From Photorhabdus australis DSM 17609 (lineage in GTDB: Bacteria > Pseudomonadota > Gammaproteobacteria > Enterobacterales > Enterobacteriaceae), in assembly GCF_000711895.1 (NCBI RefSeq), contig NZ_JONO01000008.1, positions 1 through 64,000 on the forward strand: a DNA stretch of 64,000 bases, given 5' to 3'. The translations under genes were made by a program, and so were the position numbers. Below, in pieces: positions 35,281 through 43,483 of this stretch. The notes under the pieces were generated by a model, which ran no database searches, had not been told where the DNA came from, and worked only from the letters and a program-made list of their open reading frames with translations. Numbering within the stretch: the first letter of the stretch is position 1; each line of letters begins with the position of its first letter.

Positions 35281-35390
35281 GTTATCCTCGCTGGCAACAA
35301 CAGAAAACTCAACCCTTGCCAAATCAGGGATAATTACCTTACCAGCTAAGCCATCGCACCAAATATTGCCATTATTAAGTTCAATCTGTC
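35281..35390 (-). pseudogene. Remnant of the original truC 3' end
   Basis: Minus-strand reading gives ...[18 protein letters not shown] then stop, directly before yqcA. E. coli TruC ends with a similar LLPENERVEFSAPSG-type tail as I recall it. The 52 bp at 35319-35370 are an imperfect copy of 36662-36712, the end of the present truC. So this looks like the truC tail left behind when the region between was inserted. It has decayed and has no start codon. Confidence 0.65.
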
Positions 35391-35739
35391 ATGTAAACAA
35401 TATCTCACCAGCACTAATGACTAACGATATATCTGCCAGACTAATTACAGACAGATATATTGATCAATGGCAGTGGCTATTCTACATAAAACGGTAACAG
35501 GTAATCATCAAGCACATTGTTATCTGTGACAAATATTATAGAACAGCCAACATGAAGCGACATTAAACCCCAGTTATTTATCCGATAATAATTTAGTGTT
35601 AACGTTACTTTCTGAAACAACTTTGGCAATAATATTCTTATTCATATGAAAAAACATTATATACTCTATTTCAATAAAAATAATGGCTATATGAGATTAA
35701 TAGAATAGAAAAATATTTAACAAAAGGAGAAAATCACCA
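35391..35739. other. AT-rich stretch without a recognised gene
   Basis: About 350 bp between the truC remnant and the disrupted small ORF. I see no coding frame, RNA gene or repeat that I can support. It probably holds the promoter of the downstream AAGGAG-led ORF. Confidence 0.4.
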
Positions 35740-36025
<286 letters not shown>

Positions 36026-36527
36026 TAATAATATTTTCATGTTATTTTTATTATTAGCAACACTCAATTTTACTTTACTTTCAGGGAAAGAAATACTTAT
36101 TCCAGTTTGGCTGGACACTCTGCAAAGAATATTACGGGGAATAATCAGTGGATTTATTGTGATAATGGGAAGAAATATTCTTGTAATAAAAGAGGATGAA
36201 AATAAAACTAGCAAGGATTTCTCTATTTTAAGCCTTACGTTATTAAGCTTGCCATTTTTAATCCCTATCATTTTTTCCTTATTGAATTTCAATTCCCGTA
36301 CATCAGCAGACTTTTTTGCTTCTTTTATTTATTCTATTTCTCTGGTTGTTTATTTTACCAGTCCTAAAAATAACGCCTTAAAAAAATCAAAATACAATAT
36401 TCAACATTCTGTTATGACAACAAATAAGTTAGGTATTTTTCTTGCTCTTATTAGCTTGATTATAATAAACATTTATTTTTTCTTATCCTTAATGATTATA
36501 CCGGCAGTAAAAGCAAAGTATTTTGAA

Positions 36528-36556
36528 TATACCTATTATCTTTCAAGTTGTCTCTT
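36528..36556 (-). repeat. Solo ERIC terminus
   Basis: TATACCTATTATCTTTCAAG and the following TTGTCTCT match the inverted right end of the other ERIC copies here (TATACCCGTTATCTTTCAAG) with few changes, but no ERIC core follows. Confidence 0.6.
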
Positions 36557-36582
36557 AATCAATCACACTAATTAAGAGACAA
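36548..36582 (+). terminator. Hairpin at the end of the membrane-protein ORF
   Basis: TTGTCTCTTAAT (36548-36559) pairs with ATTAAGAGACAA (36571-36582), a 12-bp stem. No clear T-run follows. It overlaps the ORF's last codons. Confidence 0.4.
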
Positions 36583-36644
36583 GAAATGTTATTATATAAT
36601 AAAGAGCTTAATTTATTAAATCTTTCTAGCCTATTGGCTTCACT

Positions 36645-37400
36645 CTAATTACTATCATATTCCAAATCAGGGATAATACCTTGCCAACCAAATTGCTGCA
36701 TCAAATATTGCCAAGACGAATCCCATTTTGCCGTAAGCGATAATTTCTCGCCCGTAACAGGATGATCCAACTCAAGACAACTGGCATGCAGCATTAACCG
36801 ACTAGTTTGATAATGGGTGCTAACCCCTCTATTTTGCCGTAAATCACCATGTGTCGTATCACCAATAATTGGATGACGAATATGTGCCATATGGCGTCTT
36901 AATTGATGTTTCCGACCTGTTTTCGGCGTCAATTCCAATAAACTAAAACGGGATGTCGGATAACGACCAATTTCCACCGGACATTCTACTTTTGCCAGTG
37001 GACGATAATAAGTAATACTAGGCTGCGCCTCTTTATCACTATCTGCAAATTTATCTGCGATCTTATCCAGCTCTTCAATTAAAGCATAATCAATAATATC
37101 TGATTCCAATACATAACCCCGCACGACAGCATGGTAGGTTTTCTGTAACTGATGATGTTCAAACTGTTGAGAAAGCTGACGGGCAATATCACTGGAAAGC
37201 GCCATCAGTAACACGCCTGATGTCGGCCTGTCCAGACGGTGTACAGGGAAAACATGCTGACCAATTTGATCACGTAATGTCTGCATAACAAAGACTGTTT
37301 CATGACGCGCTAGCCAACTACGATGAACTAACCAACCCGCCGGCTTATTAACCGCCACAATATGATCATCCTGATATAACACTTCCAACATATCAGGCAT
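36645..37400 (-). CDS. truC: tRNA pseudouridine65 synthase TruC
   Basis: RluA-family pseudouridine synthase for U65 of tRNA-Ile and tRNA-Asp. 251 residues. The catalytic motif is HRLDRPTSGVLL (D near 56). KTGRKHQLRRH and HPIIGDTTHGD are further family signatures. It is about nine residues shorter than E. coli TruC: it ends IIPDLEYDSN, and the RVEFS-type tail is found instead beside yqcA. The start overlaps the yqcC end by 8 bp. Probably still functional because the lost residues lie outside the catalytic core. Confidence 0.93.
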   Translation of the reverse strand: MPDMLEVLYQDDHIVAVNKPAGWLVHRSWLARHETVFVMQTLRDQIGQHVFPVHRLDRPTSGVLLMALSSDIARQLSQQFEHHQLQKTYHAVVRGYVLESDIIDYALIEELDKIADKFADSDKEAQPSITYYRPLAKVECPVEIGRYPTSRFSLLELTPKTGRKHQLRRHMAHIRHPIIGDTTHGDLRQNRGVSTHYQTSRLMLHASCLELDHPVTGEKLSLTAKWDSSWQYLMQQFGWQGIIPDLEYDSN

Positions 37401-37725
37401 TATCCTGAATAAATAAGCGATCTAATGCGCGAAGATGTTCAAGTAGTTGCTGATAACGCCCGGTCATATCTTCTTTATAAGCTTCCTCAAAATAAGGCGC
37501 AATAACGAATGCCGCCGGTAACTCCGCTCCCTGCTCCAATAATGCATACATTCTCGGAATTAATACCCACTGCAACCACTCTTCAGCTAGCATCGTATCA
37601 ATTGAAAATGGCTCAACACTTTCAAAAGCCTCCGCTTTAGGCGGGTATTCTTGCCACAGATCAATTTCCCTCATAGTTTCTTCAATTAATTGTAATATAT
37701 GCAGAATTTGTTTTTCAGTACTCAT
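37393..37725 (-). CDS. yqcC: YqcC family protein
   Basis: Conserved protein of unknown function (DUF446), 110 residues. The family hallmark is FSIDTMLAEEWLQWVLIPRM (about 42-61). It precedes and overlaps truC, as in E. coli. No catalytic motif is visible. Confidence 0.93.
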   Translation of the reverse strand: MSTEKQILHILQLIEETMREIDLWQEYPPKAEAFESVEPFSIDTMLAEEWLQWVLIPRMYALLEQGAELPAAFVIAPYFEEAYKEDMTGRYQQLLEHLRALDRLFIQDNA

Positions 37726-37828
37726 ATTTTCAGCCTAATAAATATTTGCCCGAAGCGACAAAGCTGATAAGAATATCACTGATACCCCTTAAGCTGAAAA
37801 TCTTACTTCTTCCGTCAAACATAAAGAG

Positions 37829-37852
37829 AAGGGAGCGAACAAGCGCTCCCTT
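37829..37852 (-). terminator. Terminator-like hairpin upstream of yqcC
   Basis: AAGGGAGCG and CGCTCCCTT, 9-bp stem with a 6-base loop. On the minus strand it is followed by CTCTTTATG, a modest T-tract, fitting leftward transcription from syd. Confidence 0.55.
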
Positions 37853-38201
37853 TAAGTTGATTATATAGCAATCCCGCTAATAGTTTGCTCCCTGCTCACT
37901 CCCTGACAAATTGTCCTTTAATGGTTATCCTTTACCCATCATTCTTATTTATATTGCATACAATCCGGTTATGCATTGTGTCAGTCATACTGACCATCAT
38001 CACCTAATCTATCCCTGAGAAATTGTAGGCAGAGATTCCTTTCCCTGTGGAAGACAGAATGAATTAATTTGATTTATGAAACAAGCCATATAAATGGGAC
38101 CATTAAATTAGTGAAAAGGGGATAAACTCCGTAATTATTTATAGGCTATTGAAATAAAATAAAAATAATAAACCAATGTGAAACTCACCGTAGTAAACAT
38201 T

Positions 38202-38232
38202 GATATCTCTTACATGAAGTGTAAGAGATATC
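38202..38232 (-). terminator. Hairpin after syd
   Basis: GATATCTCTTACA and TGTAAGAGATATC form a perfect 13-bp stem with a 5-base loop, 28 bp after the syd stop. No T-run follows on the minus strand (AATGTTTACTA), so it may protect the 3' end rather than terminate. Confidence 0.5.
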
Positions 38233-38260
38233 TCACAAACGCTGAGTTAAAAATCCGGGC

Positions 38261-38812
38261 TTAACAAATGAAAACCGGCTTAATTGCACCAAGAAACCCA
38301 ATTAAATCGGTAAACAACAGAGTTCTCTGATTACTCCCAAACTGCTCCAGGATCACTTCGCCGGTCAAATTACACAGAGAAATAATACTCATATCCGAAT
38401 CCACCGTCGCAATGAATGCCGTTGGTGACAATTTTAGTCGCTTCTGGGTCACCAAATGTCCTATTAAGTTTTCCTGTAAACGGATAAAGTCCTCTTCACT
38501 CCAGACCTGAATCAAACTAAGTTGTTGGCCTTCAAACACTGCAGCCATATCACCAGCCAATTGGGAGGTATAAAAATCATGAATCGCTGGCTGCAATTGG
38601 ATATCCAGCGCAACTTCAACTTTATTCAGCTTATCTGCCGCAGGAAAAGGTCGCGGAAGCCAATAAACAATGTCATTACCAGTATGAGTAATACAAGGTG
38701 ATGGCACACCATAAAGTTCACTGCTGGCAGGTGCCCCTCCTGTTTCCTTTTGCCACAAATCAACATAACGACGGGTAAAATCAGCCAACGCCTCTGTAAA
38801 ATTAGAAATCAT
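38261..38812 (-). CDS. syd: SecY-interacting protein Syd
   Basis: Peripheral inner-membrane protein that binds SecY and can disrupt unassembled translocons. 183 residues (E. coli 181). Conserved stretches include [31 protein letters not shown] and [14 protein letters not shown]. In E. coli syd is divergent from queF; here a 3.5-kb island lies between them. Confidence 0.94.
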   Translation of the reverse strand: MISNFTEALADFTRRYVDLWQKETGGAPASSELYGVPSPCITHTGNDIVYWLPRPFPAADKLNKVEVALDIQLQPAIHDFYTSQLAGDMAAVFEGQQLSLIQVWSEEDFIRLQENLIGHLVTQKRLKLSPTAFIATVDSDMSIISLCNLTGEVILEQFGSNQRTLLFTDLIGFLGAIKPVFIC

Positions 38813-38819
38813 ATTATTT

Positions 38820-39014
38820 TCAACCAGTAACTGTTAGGGTGTACTTAATGTTTTGATATATAGATGGTATCTTCCCTGCAAAAAACTCAGTAGAAGATTT
38901 CTGTCCAATAAACGCCATTGTACAACCTGACTGTACCATTCCTCCATTCAAGGACAATAGCGGAGAAAGACGAAGCTCAGTACCACCAATCAGGAAAGCG
39001 AGTTTATGTATCAT
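38820..39014 (-). CDS. Possible small hypothetical ORF upstream of syd
   Basis: 64 codons ending 7 bp before the syd ATG. It is glycine- and serine-rich at the start ([21 protein letters not shown]) with no recognised motif, and has no convincing ribosome-binding site. The rest of the gap up to 39263 is AT-rich with nothing I can support. It may be a chance frame. Confidence 0.22.
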   Translation of the reverse strand: MIHKLAFLIGGTELRLSPLLSLNGGMVQSGCTMAFIGQKSSTEFFAGKIPSIYQNIKYTLTVTG

Positions 39015-39263
39015 TCTATGGCTGGATAAAAAAGTGATTCATATCACATAAATTTGTCATCAATAATTTATAAATATATTTAAATTGTGATTAACATTAA
39101 ATTTATTGCACTATATTAATAAAACTCGTGTAAATAATTTAAATTATGTTTATATATAAAAAGTTAAAAATAATAGATTACTTGAAGTGAACGACAAACA
39201 CGCGACTACTCCAGCAATAAGTCAAACACTTATTAACCCGTTATCAAGGATAATCAATAACTC

Positions 39264-39390
39264 TATACCCAATAGATTTCAAGATGGATCGCGACGGCAA
39301 GGGAGCGAATCCCCGGGAGCATAGATAATTCTGTGACCGGGGTGAGTGAGTGCAGCCAACAAAGAGGCAACTTGAAAGATAACAGGTATA
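39264..39390 (+). repeat. ERIC element, complete (127 bp)
   Basis: Runs from TATACCCAATAG to TAACAGGTATA, with the core GGGAGCGAATCCCCGGGAGC and GACCGGGGTGAGTGAGTGCA forming the central stem. It lies directly upstream of the GrpB-like gene, whose open frame starts inside it. Confidence 0.93.
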
Positions 39391-39431
39391 TTACTGAAAA
39401 CCATAAATATATCCCTGATGGAATAAAGCAT

Positions 39432-39962
39432 ATGAAAAAAAGAATAATTGAAGTTGTTGAGTACGACTCACAATGGCCGGAATTATATCAAAAAGAAGCA
39501 AATTTATTAAATAATATACTAACCGGAAATATACACCGAATCCATCACATTGGCAGTACCAGCGTTGAATACCTCGCGGCCAAACCAATCATCGATATTT
39601 TAGTAGAAGTCAATGATATTAACGAACTTGATAACTATACAGATATTATGCAGTCTCACGGCTATAAGGCCAAAGGTGAATTCGGCATCACAGGCCGGCG
39701 CTATTTTCAAAAAGGGGATAATAACAGGACACATCAGGTACATGCGTTTAAAGTCGGCGATCCACAGATTACAAAGCATTTAGCTTTTCGTAATTATTTA
39801 AGAAGACATCCCAATATTGCAAAAGAATATGGCGATCTCAAAAAACAAGTAGTCGAAATCTGTAATAATGATATAGACACATATTGTAGTGGTAAAGAAG
39901 CCTTTATCATTCATCATCTTGTTGAAGCCCTGAAAGAATATCCAAATTATATAACTGAATAA
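39432..39962 (+). CDS. GrpB family (UPF0157) protein
   Basis: 176 residues from the ATG at 39432. GrpB/UPF0157 proteins have a nucleotidyltransferase-like fold and occur alone or fused to dephospho-CoA kinase; their reaction is not settled. The family hallmark HHIGSTSVEYLAAKPIIDIL is present near 38-57, followed by DYTDIMQSHGY-like and RTHQVHAFKVGDP segments. The frame extends back to 39333, but those residues (MTGVSECSQQRGNLKDN) are translated ERIC sequence. First gene of the island between syd and queF. Confidence 0.85.
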   Translation: MKKRIIEVVEYDSQWPELYQKEANLLNNILTGNIHRIHHIGSTSVEYLAAKPIIDILVEVNDINELDNYTDIMQSHGYKAKGEFGITGRRYFQKGDNNRTHQVHAFKVGDPQITKHLAFRNYLRRHPNIAKEYGDLKKQVVEICNNDIDTYCSGKEAFIIHHLVEALKEYPNYITE

Positions 39963-39985
39963 ATGCAAGCTAACAACTGGAAAAA

Positions 39986-40387
39986 ATGTTTAATATATCT
40001 GAATGCAACCAAAAAAAAGCAATCATCACCAACTTTTACCAATTAATTTATCAAAGGAAACTGTACGATAGTGCTAACGATATCCTGGCCGAAAATTATT
40101 CTGGATTTTTCCTTAAATATCCACAAATTAAAGGAATCAGTGATTTTATAGATAGCGTAAAAATATTTCACTCAAATTACAGTAATATATCTATTGATAT
40201 AGAAAAATTTTATTTTAATAATGAAAATGAGGTTTGTATTATCGCTAATATGAACAGGACACGAAAAACAAGTGTTAATCCACATTTTAGTGAGGGAATT
40301 CCCGAAAAGCTTAAGCTTGTTGACATCTATACCTTTGATGAAAAAATCAAAATCACATCAAGACGACATTACAAAATAAACGATTAA
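39986..40387 (+). CDS. SnoaL/NTF2-like protein
   Basis: 133 residues. Pattern of a SnoaL-like (NTF2-fold) protein: FYQLIYQRKLYDSANDILAENY at the start, GISDFIDSVKIFHSNYSNIS in the middle, and a C-terminal strand pair. Such folds include polyketide cyclases, isomerases and many binding proteins, so substrate cannot be told. It lies 23 bp after the GrpB-like gene, same strand. AT-rich and lysine/asparagine-rich compared with core genes. Confidence 0.6.
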   Translation: MFNISECNQKKAIITNFYQLIYQRKLYDSANDILAENYSGFFLKYPQIKGISDFIDSVKIFHSNYSNISIDIEKFYFNNENEVCIIANMNRTRKTSVNPHFSEGIPEKLKLVDIYTFDEKIKITSRRHYKIND

Positions 40388-40441
40388 TGCAGAATATCAT
40401 TAATATTTTTCACTTAAAATATAGATTATTAGAACAACGAA

Positions 40442-41053
40442 ATGATTGATTTTAACGCAATAAAAAATGCCGAGTTATTAGTTAAACCTTTTAAAGTTGG
40501 CATCACAACCAATCTATTTACTGATCCCACACTACTTTTTAAGTCTTATCCCAATAGTGGTTTTGACGATATAGAAAAAGGAACAGAACATGAGAAACAG
40601 TACCGTTTTTCAGTTCGTGAAGTCACATCTTCCGATCTTAAGAATAATTTTAAAAACCTCGGGAAGTGCTGGAAAATGCTATATCAGGAAGTTTCTGGTA
40701 CTCAATATCGAGATGCAATTCTTAAAGCCATAGATTTAGATATATCAGGGCTAAAATTCAAAATGGGATTTTATAAATATTACCGTGCTGATGATTGGGT
40801 TTCACCTCATAAGGATAAACCTGAAAAAATCATGAATCACGTGATGTTTTTTAATGAAACCTGGAATCCTGCTAATGGAGGACAATTTTTAGGTTTAAGA
40901 TCGAAAAATATGGATGATATCGCTTTTGAAGTTGAACCATTAGTCGGTAACTCAGTGTTTTTTGAACCGAGAGAAAATTCGTGGCATGCCGTGAGGCCAT
41001 TACTCTGTAACCAGCCACGGCTTTCCGTCCAGATTGAAAGTTTCAGAACTTAA
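40442..41053 (+). CDS. 2-oxoglutarate/Fe(II)-dependent oxygenase-like protein
   Basis: 203 residues. Jelly-roll oxygenase pattern: HKD (HxD iron ligands, about 119-121) in WVSPHKDKPEKIMNHVMFF, then NPANGGQFLGL, GNSVFFEPRENSWHAV with the second iron histidine, and PRLSVQIESF with the 2-oxoglutarate-binding arginine. This resembles prolyl-4-hydroxylase-type enzymes. Substrate unknown. It lies 54 bp after the SnoaL-like gene in the same direction. A partial ERIC follows its stop. Confidence 0.75.
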   Translation: MIDFNAIKNAELLVKPFKVGITTNLFTDPTLLFKSYPNSGFDDIEKGTEHEKQYRFSVREVTSSDLKNNFKNLGKCWKMLYQEVSGTQYRDAILKAIDLDISGLKFKMGFYKYYRADDWVSPHKDKPEKIMNHVMFFNETWNPANGGQFLGLRSKNMDDIAFEVEPLVGNSVFFEPRENSWHAVRPLLCNQPRLSVQIESFRT

Positions 41054-41064
41054 TTTTAGCGTGC

Positions 41065-41128
41065 AACTCTGTGACCGGGGTGAGTGAGTGCGGCCAGCAA
41101 AGAGGCAACTTGAAAGATAACAGGTATA
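41065..41128 (+). repeat. ERIC element, 5' half missing
   Basis: Contains the right half only: CTCTGTGACCGGGGTGAGTG, GAGTGCGGCCAGCAAAGAGG and the terminal CTTGAAAGATAACAGGTATA. It sits between the oxygenase and P-loop genes. Confidence 0.85.
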
Positions 41129-41146
41129 TCCAAAAAAAGATGAATT

Positions 41147-41569
41147 ATGATCATATTGTTATTAGGTGCTCCAACCACAGGAAAAAGTACTCTTGGGCCT
41201 TTATTAAATGCAATTATCCGGTTAAATGAGAGAGTCTGGAAACTGGATTTCCTCAAGCTGAATACTTTACTTGACCAATTAATTGAATCATTTGCCGGAC
41301 AACGTTTTCAATCCGACGATACAACAGCATTAGAACATCTTCTTCGCATAGGTAATATCTCGGTTCCAGACTTCCACTGTCTAAAAAGTCTCAGAAGAAG
41401 TGACTTTTCATGTGCAGAAATTGATAATTTCAGAGACTACCGTGATGGTAAAGGAAATTTGAACACAGATTTAACGTTTAAAGCCTATGCTTTTATTCAG
41501 CAACAAGTTATTTGCGATATCAGCCGAATTCTTATTCCAGGTACCGGAATGTGGCTTAACCGACATTAG
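41147..41569 (+). CDS. Small P-loop protein, family unknown
   Basis: 140 residues beginning MIILLLGAPTTGKSTLGPLL, a textbook Walker A (GAPTTGKST, 7-15) right at the N-terminus as in small-molecule kinases. I see no clear Walker B or lid motif, and at 140 residues it is short for a complete kinase, so it may be truncated. Its TAG stop overlaps the GTG start of the next gene (TAGTG), suggesting translational coupling. I do not assign a substrate. Confidence 0.5.
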   Translation: MIILLLGAPTTGKSTLGPLLNAIIRLNERVWKLDFLKLNTLLDQLIESFAGQRFQSDDTTALEHLLRIGNISVPDFHCLKSLRRSDFSCAEIDNFRDYRDGKGNLNTDLTFKAYAFIQQQVICDISRILIPGTGMWLNRH

Positions 41570-42225
41570 TGGCACAAGCTTTTAATATGGCAAAAGACGC
41601 GTTTGATCGTGCAGATAATATACCAGGTAAAAAGAAAGCTGTTGTGGTAGATCTTGATGAAACTATCTTAAACAGCACATCATATAACGCTCAACAAATT
41701 AAAAGTGGTGAGTTGTCTAACCAGAAAAACTGGGAGGAATGGGTATCAAAGGAAAAATCCAGCCCCATACCTGGTGCTGTGGATTTTGTAAATTATATCA
41801 TCAATAACGGGGGAGAAATATTTTACGTTTCGAATAGAAAATCAGAAGATTATCGGCATACTATGAATAATTTGATCAAACATGGCTTCCCGCATGTCTC
41901 AGAAAAAACATTACTCTTACGGAATAAAACGTCCAACAAACAACACCGTTTCAACACAATTACTGCGTCCGGTTATAACATAGTCGTATTGATGGGCGAC
42001 AATTTAAATGATTTTGGCGATATTTTTTATCGTAAAAAAGATAATAAACGTAAAGAATTAGTCATGATGAATGCCAAAAATTTTGGTTATAAATTTATTA
42101 TGATGCCAAATCCTATTTATGGCTCCTGGGAATATGTATTAACTGACAATTACCCTGGATTAAATCTCAATGAAAAAATTAAAGCGCGTAATAAACTCAT
42201 TCATGATAAGAGTTATACTCAATAG
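41569..42225 (+). CDS. Class C acid phosphatase-like HAD protein lacking its signal peptide
   Basis: 218 residues related to the 5'-nucleotidase lipoprotein e(P4) family. HAD motif I VVVDLDETIL, YVSNRKSEDYRH as motif II and MGDNLNDFGD as motif IV are intact. Family members normally carry a lipoprotein signal and about 60 residues before AYQAYNxAK; this ORF starts at the equivalent of that point with a GTG, and the frame is closed by a stop four codons upstream. The last codons and stop (SYTQ) come from the following ERIC, so the tail is also altered. It is either cytoplasmic or a remnant. Confidence 0.65.
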   Translation: MAQAFNMAKDAFDRADNIPGKKKAVVVDLDETILNSTSYNAQQIKSGELSNQKNWEEWVSKEKSSPIPGAVDFVNYIINNGGEIFYVSNRKSEDYRHTMNNLIKHGFPHVSEKTLLLRNKTSNKQHRFNTITASGYNIVVLMGDNLNDFGDIFYRKKDNKRKELVMMNAKNFGYKFIMMPNPIYGSWEYVLTDNYPGLNLNEKIKARNKLIHDKSYTQ

Positions 42226-42336
42226 ATTTCAAGATACATCGCGACGGCAAGTGAACGCATCCCCAGGAGCATAGATAACTATGTGACTGGGGCAAGTGAA
42301 CGCAGCCAACCAAGCAGCAACTTGAAAGATAACAAG
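42214..42336 (+). repeat. ERIC element with degenerate 3' end
   Basis: Begins TATACTCAATAGATTTCAAG, has the core GCAAGTGAACGCATCCCCAG and GTGACTGGGGCAAGTGAACG, and ends CTTGAAAGATAACAAGTGCC instead of GGTATA. It overlaps the phosphatase stop codon. Confidence 0.9.
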
Positions 42337-42477
42337 TGCCGAGCATTCCCCCGACTTGTTTCAGGTAGTCATAGGAGAAAAGCCGCGCACCGGATAAATA
42401 AAATTCTGATAAAACACCGTAGCTTGATAAACTTGAGCAATGACTACGATCACGACTATCAGATTTCGAGGAATAAC

Positions 42478-43329
42478 ATGTCGTTATATCAGGATCATCA
42501 AGCTGCTCTTGAGCAGCTTACTCTCGGTAAAACCACGTCATATCACGACCAATATGATGCCAATTTGCTGCAAGCAGTACCACGCAGTATGAACCGTGAA
42601 CCTCTGAACATTTTCCCGGACAATTTGCCGTTTCACGGGGCTGATATCTGGACACTTTATGAACTTTCATGGCTAAATAGTCGTGGTCTGCCACAAGTTG
42701 CTGTCGGGCATGTCAGCCTGAATGCAGCAAGTAAAAACCTGATTGAATCTAAAAGTTTCAAACTCTATCTGAACAGCTTTAATCAAACCCGTTTTGAAAG
42801 CTGGCAAACCGTTGAAGAAACATTACAGCGGGATCTCGCCGCTTGTGCTGATGGTCATGTAGAAGTGACACTTCATCATTTAAATCATTTCAATAACCAA
42901 CCGATTTCCTCTTTCACCGGTGAATGTATTGATAATCAAGATATTGACATTACTGAATATAATTTCAACCGTGATTATCTGCAAGGCGCCGCACAAGGCC
43001 CGCTAGTGGAAGAAGTTTTGGTTAGCCATCTACTGAAATCCAACTGTCTGATTACCCATCAACCTGACTGGGGGTCTGTCCAGATTCACTATAAAGGAGC
43101 AAAAATTAACCAAGAAGCGTTACTACGTTATCTGGTATCATTTCGGCACCATAATGAATTTCATGAGCAATGTGTTGAGCGTATTTTCAATGACTTACAA
43201 CAGCTATGCGCTCCAGAAAAACTCTCGGTCTATGCCCGTTATACCCGCCGCGGGGGATTAGATATCAACCCATGGCGCACAAATGGTACCGACTTCGTTC
43301 CAGAAACAGGCAGACTAGCGCGCCAGTAA
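42478..43329 (+). CDS. queF: NADPH-dependent 7-cyano-7-deazaguanine reductase QueF
   Basis: Reduces preQ0 to preQ1 in queuosine synthesis. 283 residues (E. coli 282), the long tandem T-fold form. The QueF motif [17 protein letters not shown] lies near 92-108, and the catalytic cysteine is in [18 protein letters not shown] chose the ATG at 42478 with GAGGA 6 bases upstream. The frame opens at 42283, but its first residues are translated ERIC sequence. The ERIC sits just ahead of its likely promoter region. Confidence 0.96.
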   Translation: MSLYQDHQAALEQLTLGKTTSYHDQYDANLLQAVPRSMNREPLNIFPDNLPFHGADIWTLYELSWLNSRGLPQVAVGHVSLNAASKNLIESKSFKLYLNSFNQTRFESWQTVEETLQRDLAACADGHVEVTLHHLNHFNNQPISSFTGECIDNQDIDITEYNFNRDYLQGAAQGPLVEEVLVSHLLKSNCLITHQPDWGSVQIHYKGAKINQEALLRYLVSFRHHNEFHEQCVERIFNDLQQLCAPEKLSVYARYTRRGGLDINPWRTNGTDFVPETGRLARQ

Positions 43330-43483
43330 ATAAACTTTTCTGAGTACAGTCGGTGAAAAATCAATCTGAACAGGAAATGTGATAGATTTAGCAAAAACCA
43401 TCGTGAACCCTCGTCCAATACGGGCGGGAGCAGTCAATTAACGATATTGAGGTTAAACCCATACTCGATATAAGGAGTCATTC

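Larger units (their letters stand above)
37726..38260. other. Non-coding gap between yqcC and syd
   Basis: 535 bp with no supportable gene. It holds two strong hairpins (37829-37852 and 38202-38232), both on the downstream side of syd, and otherwise AT-rich unique sequence that should contain the yqcC promoter. Confidence 0.5.
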
